This document shows, piece by piece, positions 58,680 to 64,000 of a DNA stretch of 64,000 nt. The translations under genes and the position numbers were made by a program. Source of the DNA: Isoperla grammatica. Taxonomy: Eukaryota; Arthropoda; Insecta; Plecoptera; Perlodidae. The notes below the pieces were generated by a model. It was given only the letters and a program-made list of their open reading frames with translations, did no database searches and was not told where the DNA came from. Location of the stretch: assembly GCA_945910005.1 (NCBI GenBank), contig OX246744.1, positions 5,827,680 through 5,891,679 on the forward strand. The letters are read 5' to 3'. The stretch's first letter is position 1. Every line of letters begins with the position of its first letter.

Positions 58680-58749
58680 ACAACTACTGGCGCCAAATTT
58701 GATACAAAAACATTTTCTACCAACCGGAGCGGAAGCCGTCACGAAATCG
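58680..58749 (+). CDS. mmd: mind-meld-like ADAM metalloprotease, propeptide exon (2 of 3 seen)
   Basis: A 70-nt exon between acceptor TTTTGTTTCAG and donor GTAAGT. Its first base completes the Thr codon begun at 27695-27696. It then encodes 23 residues containing QLLAPNLIQKHFLP and ends in phase 0. This continues the M12B propeptide directly: the preceding exon ends LDLELN and the next begins DIEHCYY, the order expected for ADAM propeptides. A frame starting at the exon's first base would hit a stop within eight codons, which independently supports the phase chosen. A MITE begins at 58756, immediately after the six donor bases. The short exon is too small to identify alone; confidence comes from joining with its neighbours. 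Confidence 0.88.
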
Positions 58750-58755
58750 GTAAGT

Positions 58756-59077
58756 ATTCATAGTTCCCACGTGACGTCACAGCGGCCATGATTGCGACAC
58801 AATTTAGGAGGACCAATCCTATAGATCATTGGCAAATACTATCCAAATTTAATAAATAAGCGTAATTTAGAATTTTAAAAAGTAAACAAGTAATACAAAA
58901 ATAAAACATTACCATCACACAAACCAATTTCATTTCAAAAACGGGCTGGACTTTAAAGAACTAAGAATGCATCTGTTCTAACACAATAGCCTTCAATTGT
59001 TTCTCTAACAACGTCAAAGTTGGATCATAAATGTGGCCGCTACGCGCAAAGATGTGACGTACGTGCAACCTATGAAT
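58756..59077 (+). mobile_element. MITE family D, copy 3, at intron position +7
   Basis: ATTCATAGTTCCCACGTGAC to GTGCAACCTATGAAT, collinear with copies at 20036 and 23152. It starts directly behind the GTAAGT donor of the mmd exon. The left flanks of the other copies differ, so GTAAGT is host sequence, not part of the element. Confidence 0.92.
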
Positions 59078-59126
59078 TGATATTTTTAATTTGATCGCAA
59101 TGCATTGCCTTCTAAAGAGCGGTCCA

Positions 59127-59378
59127 GGGTCCAGATTCACGAAGGTGCCTAAGTGCTAAGACTTCCTAGTTTAGGCAAATCTTAGTGATTTATATCACGC
59201 AAATGTCGTTCTGCAATGTCATACAGATACAATATTGTAAAATATCAACAATTTAACTTGAAATACTTTATTTGTGATTGTGTAGTAATATCCAGAGATG
59301 GTTTATCTTGAATTATCTAGTTAGGATTTGCCTAACTTAGTACAATTTAGGGTTAGGCATGTTTGTGAATCCAGGCCC
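59127..59378. mobile_element. MITE family H, copy 2, just before an mmd acceptor
   Basis: GGGTCCAGATTCACGAAGG to GTTTGTGAATCCAGGCCC, collinear with the copy at 27818-28061. It ends 31 nt before the exon at 59410, just upstream of the branch-site-like TTCTAACTAAC (59382-59392). Confidence 0.92.
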
Positions 59379-59409
59379 AGGTTTCTAACTAACACCTTTG
59401 TTCCCACAG

Positions 59410-59556
59410 GATATCGAGCACTGTTATTACCACGGGACGGTCAAGGACTATCCCGGAGCCACGGCGGCCTTCCATACGTGTAACGGAGTCAGCGGTGTCA
59501 TACATGTGGGGAACGAGACGTTCGTAATCCACCCGTTTTACGGTGGGGACCTATCG
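59410..59556 (+). CDS. mmd: mind-meld-like ADAM metalloprotease, propeptide exon with HCYY motif (3 of 3 seen)
   Basis: A 147-nt phase 0-0 exon of 49 codons between TTTGTTCCCACAG and GTGAGT. It encodes [34 protein letters not shown] and [11 protein letters not shown]. The HCYY-G signature followed by a conserved TCNG segment is the hallmark of the M12B (reprolysin/ADAM) propeptide. It precedes the furin site and metalloprotease domain in the full protein. One N-glycosylation sequon (NET) is visible. By recollection the sequence is closest to insect mind-meld, an ADAM linked to nervous-system expression, rather than to ADAM10/17 types. Whether this protein keeps an active HExxH site cannot be told, since that exon is downstream of the window. 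The open frame runs on into the intron to a stop at 59590, but the strong donor makes read-through unlikely. Confidence 0.93.
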
Positions 59557-59860
59557 GTGAGTGAACCGGTTCCGTTCCGTTCCGTTAGTTGAGAATCAAG
59601 GTCTTAAATATATCAGATCAAGGAACACATCGGTAAAATTCAACCACAGAAAGATTGTTTGAGTTTATTCATGATTTCAATGTTTAGAAGAAGGTCCAGG
59701 GTTCAATTCCCCACTCGGAATAAAATCTGTAGATTTGAACATAGACTTGTATCTATCTGAATGGTACTGACGTGTGGAGTGTAAACGCTAACTTTGAATC
59801 CGTCATAGGAACGAGGTACTTAATAACATAAAGCACAATATCCCCTTCTAGAAATCATTG

Positions 59861-60112
59861 CCTGGATTCACATAAGGTGGCCAGTCTTTTTCTTGTCCCA
59901 ACTCTACGACGAGTCTAGCTTATAACATCTTGTGAATCAAGGCCCATAATATCTGATAAAAGATTTTTAAAAAATATTATAGGAATGTTTATTGAGTATT
60001 TAGAATTGGTAACTTCTTCATATGATCTGGGTCTGATTTCACAGAAGGTTCAATGTTAGGCTGGTCTAAGAATTCAGACCAGAAAAAAACTTAAAACAAC
60101 TTGTGAATCCAG
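59861..60112. mobile_element. MITE family G, copy 2
   Basis: CCTGGATTCACATAAGGTGG to ACAACTTGTGAATCCAGG. The right part matches copy 1 (GGTTCAATGTTAGGCTGGTC). The left part has an extra internal CTTGTGAATCAAGGCCC, so the copy is rearranged or composite. Confidence 0.82.
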
Positions 60113-61598
60113 GACCCAAGGTCTAGTACATATAAAGGTAAGTTAACTACCTTGCTGAAAGAGAGCGGGCGCAATAACTTGTTCATTGTGACTGCCTGTT
60201 CACCGTTGTGTTTCTTGATCTGGAATATCCAATAAGTAAATGGCTGATGAAACGATCCTGATCTACCGCAATATGTATCTTAAACAGAACCGGACCAACA
60301 TTGCCTCCCTGAGGAATTACTAGCTGACCATGAGTGTAAACCAACTACGGTTAATAGTTACCTAAGGCCAAAACATTAGTTAGCCGTGTTTGTTAGCGAG
60401 AAAACTTGGATGTATTTACTTACACACAGTGTTCTCGTTATTTACCCACCAGTGGTTGCACCAAGTCGCATCAATTATTTACCTAACGTAAACACGAGTA
60501 TAGTCCTGGACAAATACTCACCGACTAAGGTATGGTGTTTGTTGTAGAGTGGGTAATAACGTTATACCTATAGCTACTTCAACAGAGTGCTATTTGCAAC
60601 GCTGGTGTAGCTGTCGATACAGCATTCAGTCAAAATGGCTGCTATTTATTATGATTGAATTGCCAATACATCGTCAGCAAAACAGCTACAAACATTATGT
60701 TTGGAATTCGGACGTAGTTTTTTTTTTTTAACTTAAAGACAATAATACATTAAGGGTCTAGGAATAATGGTTATTGAAGATGTTTCGGGGAATAATCAAG
60801 TAGTACGTTAAAAAGAAGCACTGCACGATTTTAGCGGGAGATGGATGTAGACAAAATTCAACTTGATTTACCACAAAACACAAAGTTGATTGTGAAATTA
60901 AAAACCTGTTTTAAAATTCAATAATTTAATTAACAATGAATCACATTTTAACCATAACTGTACTTTCTATACAAACACGATACTGTCACAAACAGAAAAC
61001 TGACGACATGTGTTTTGTTTAGCCCGAATCGTTGTACTAACCATGTATTACATATACCGTGCTTGAACATGTATCTACACAAATCTGCACTTTGGCATGA
61101 GTGCATAATATTTCTACACTCGAATGGTTTTTCTGTTTGTTTGAACGTTTTTTGTTTTTTTTGCATCGAATTGTTTCAACAAACAAGCCAGCCAGCAACA
61201 TCATGGCACAGTCACGGCTCAGGGCGAAGCGGGCCTAAAGCAATCAATCTACCAGCTAACTCAATCCAGATCAAATTGTAAACATGCAAAATGTAAATAT
61301 TGATAAAACAAAACAAGATATATTCTCTTGAATTCAAAACAATGGGAAATATGATTAAGTTCGTATATAAAATAAACCGGTTGGAAAATGGGCTCTCGAA
61401 TGAATTCGAGTGGAAAAATATTTTTGATTGGAATTAATTCATTATTTTTGTCCACGTTTGCTGTAGCGTACGGACAAATCACTGGCTAATATTACGTCAT
61501 TGCAATGTTTGCTGTGATCCGTGATTTGTCGCATTATCGTCGATAGAAAATATCATCAATGCAAAGATAGAGTTCAAATATTACAGCCTCGCTAAATT

Positions 61599-61862
61599 AC
61601 TCAATAAATTCAAAGTTGTTCTGAATCAGCCTTGTTGATTCTGACATTTTTCCGCAGGTATTCGCACTGTCCAATCACTGATTAATAATATGTTTCGTAT
61701 TTGAAATATTGATCTTTGATTGGTTATTGCTCACCGTCGATGGTGTTCGGAGCCTACAGGGTTGGTTTAATCGCTTTAAATTAAAGTCCCCCACTGAAAA
61801 TCAGTTTCGTTACTGAGTGGGTAGACTTTAAATGTGAATTTATTTATTTATTTATTTATTTA
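61599..61862. mobile_element. Repeat family E, copy 6 (one of the two longest)
   Basis: ACTCAATAAATTCAAAGTTG through the core to AAATGTGAATTTATTTATTT with a (TTTA)n tail at the right. Inverse orientation to copy 4, same outer limit. Confidence 0.93.
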
Positions 61863-63463
61863 CCGTATTTGAGTAACATCTAAATAGAGAGGAGTTGCGC
61901 TATAATAACACTTTATGAATAAATCTAACATTGTAAGAAATATGTCAGTTTGCACTATTTTGTGGAAGTAACAATCAAATCAACAGCCCTAGTTCAAGTA
62001 CATGTTAATGTGAGCATTTCTATCGTTTGTGCGGATTTGTAGTGAAATCCAGAAATAAAATGTTATAATACACAATGACCAGACATTAAATCTGCGGTCC
62101 CGGTGGTATAAGTCTTCAGCGTATCTCCACTTAAGCTCCGAGGCTCACAAAATAAATATTTAAACAAAGTAAAAACAAAAACAAATAAATAAATAAATAA
62201 AAACTCCTACATCTCTTTAAAACAACAACGGCCAAAACCCTAAGGAAAACTTAAACGTTTTCGTCTTCTTTACATGCATTAATCTACAATTTCAAAGAAA
62301 AACATCTCTGTCGGAAGTGTTTGCCCAACTTTGACGGTTTAACTGTTTTTCCCAGTTAGAAAAAGACCAATGTTCTTACAAAATTCGACACAACATTAAA
62401 AAAAAATATTGTTAGTTTGTCCTATGTCCCGTTAACCATTTCTTCCAGCTAATACTGATCCATTAGTTGTAACTGTAGTGATTGAGACTAAATAAATATG
62501 ATCGTAGGACCAAAAACAGAGCTTATTTTTTCTAAATCATCAAATTCTCAATTTTGTTTAAGATTATTCAGCATTCAGTCACTCAAAAGTTATATTTGCA
62601 ATCCTCAGAGTGATACTGGTGTACATTAGAGTAAAGTAGAGTAGTAGAATAAGTACATACAGTACAGTACAATGTTCGTAGAACCAAATGAGAACTGTGC
62701 CGGTATGTAATACGTGGCAACGCCGCTTAAATGTCATTGCTGCATTACTGTGTGGACAGCACTGTACTTTGTCGTCACTCTAGCGTCGCTACATGAATTG
62801 ACCTTGAGTTGGTGGATTCACACGAATACAGAAAAACGATTTCATTTGTCATTGATTAGACTTGGTCGTGCCAGAGAATCTAGGGGTAGGGACGCACATT
62901 AAATACCACAGCTTAACTACATATTTTATTGTGTATGTGTATTTAAATAGTTTGCTCAACAAAATACAATCTTCGCCAGTAATATCAACAATCCGTGTAG
63001 AAAAGATATGCATTGTCTGAAGTATTGTTCCGAAAAGTATTGTGTTGTATCTAACCATGATTACATACAACAGAGTGTTCTGGGGCTCACTTGAAAATGC
63101 TCGCTTTCCAACAACATTCAAAATTTAATATGCTTTATTAATTGTAGGTAGAGTTTCAGTCTTACTTTCACAATGAGTTTATGTAATCTGAAGATGAAAC
63201 GGGTTTGTATTCACAACGTGATCACCAACTAATGCCGACATTACACGACTCAATACTTTCGTCAAACTTATTGAATTCAAGAACAAAAGCGAATCAAAAA
63301 CAGTTTGTTACAAAACTGCAACAATGTAGCTTCTATTAATTGATGCTTTTTTGTCCTTGAGTTCAATAAGTTTGATGAAAGTATTGAGTCGTATAATGTC
63401 GGCATTCAGAAAAAACATAAATATTCCCCGCTTTAGTTCTATCTCTCTTTTGTCCGCGTATCT
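61863..63463. other. Unassigned intronic DNA
   Basis: An inverted pair of about 40 bp (CATTACACGACTCAATACTT near 63239 and AAGTATTGAGTCGTATAATG near 63380), including CAAACTTATTGAATTCAAG/CTTGAGTTCAATAAGTTTG, suggests another small foldback element at about 63236-63403. Other frames are unrecognised. Confidence 0.5.
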
Positions 63464-63510
63464 CGTGCGTGTGCGTGTGCGTGTGCGTGTGTACATGTGT
63501 GCGTGTGCTT
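63464..63510. repeat. (GTGC/GT)n microsatellite
   Basis: CGTGTG and TGTGCG units. The Arg-Val and Thr-Arg frames across it are artefacts. Confidence 0.92.
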
Positions 63511-63937
63511 GTCGACGGTGCTGCTCGGCCGACGCAACGTTACGTCAGAACACGGAACTAAACGGATTACCAATAAGGCTTATTACGGCTGGCTTGCTAC
63601 TCACGCCAATGAACAGTTTCTTGATAATAACAATGGCCAGATACGTGTGGATGTGATGCTAATGGGATACGCCTTACAATGTCGCGACTAATGGAGTTTA
63701 AGAGAATTGTAAAGTAAATTGATTTATATATCGGCTTGTTTGAATTCTCGCTGTATAGATGCACTTAGGGGAATGAGATTTATTTCAGTGGGGAACTTTC
63801 TAGCTGGTTGTGACGTGTGATGTGTTTAGTAAGGCTGAATGTAGACTGGGACTAATTAGTGATGTGGAAGAGGAAATACGTTGAAAACGATTCAGTCAGT
63901 ACACATACTTTCAATGTGAGGGGGTGAAACATTAAAT

Positions 63938-64000
63938 AAAATAAATAAACGAATAAAATAAATTCACATTTAGAGTCTACCCACTCAGTAACTAAACTGA
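63938..64000. mobile_element. Repeat family E, copy 7 (cut by the window end)
   Basis: An AAATAAATAAAC-type run followed by TTCACATTTAGAGTCTACCC and ACTCAGTAACTAAACTGA, the same end as copies 1, 3 and 4. Confidence 0.9.

Larger units (their letters stand above)
59557..64000 (+). other. mmd: Next mmd intron, 5' part (runs off the window)
   Basis: Starts GTGAGT. No further exon with propeptide or metalloprotease sequence was recognised up to 64000. Contains a G-family MITE, two E-family copies and a tRNA-like B-box word at about 59690-59720. The rest is unassigned. Confidence 0.7.

Noticed and set aside
59557..64000. Downstream mmd exon (rest of propeptide or metalloprotease)
   Set aside because: No acceptor followed by matching sequence was seen before the window ends.
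1..64000. Bacterial-type defence or other novel multi-gene system, or endogenous virus
   Set aside because: No clustered genes, no operon-like spacing and no viral polymerase, capsid or integrase frames were seen; only LINE RT C-terminal remnants.

Overview
The window looks like non-coding DNA from an AT-rich, repeat-dense animal genome, most likely an arthropod and probably an insect. It has intron-split exons with GT/AG borders, large introns, many short inverted-repeat transposons (MITEs), tRNA-derived SINEs, decayed LINE 3' ends, minisatellites and one 200-N scaffold gap. There are no bacterial-type genes, operons, rRNA or functional tRNA genes. The species cannot be fixed from sequence alone. 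A large, repeat-rich insect genome fits; that is inference.

One protein-coding gene can be supported. Three + strand exons (27617-27696, 58680-58749, 59410-59556) join in frame with matching phases into a 99-residue segment of an ADAM (M12B) metalloprotease propeptide. It most resembles the insect mind-meld (mmd) protein. The first two exons are separated by a 31-kb intron that fills most of the window. The start of the gene lies upstream of 27617 (in unrecognised exons or outside the window), and the catalytic, disintegrin and later domains lie beyond 64000.

Layout. 1-13 kb: microsatellites, a 25-bp minisatellite and a dense MITE field with nested insertions (B inside A; A inside a hAT-like element; a MITE inside a LINE). 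12-25 kb: a hAT-like element with a perfect 8-bp target duplication, the F, G, D and E families, a SINE inserted into an F element, and a 49-bp minisatellite. 25.7-27.7 kb: two tandem arrays, the N gap and the first mmd exon. 27.7-58.7 kb: the giant intron, with at least seven tandem arrays (units of about 25, 40, 58, 100, 113/114 and 180 bp plus microsatellites), a perfect 69-bp-arm palindrome, LINE fragments and two SINE families. 58.7-64 kb: two more mmd exons, a 660-bp intron made almost entirely of two MITEs, then the next intron with further MITEs.

The letters A-N naming repeat families are local labels. The most interesting signals are structural: the mmd intron architecture, the nested insertions with readable target duplications, the palindrome, a conserved seven-copy repeat (E), and two elements that share a 3' tail and so may share one LINE machinery.
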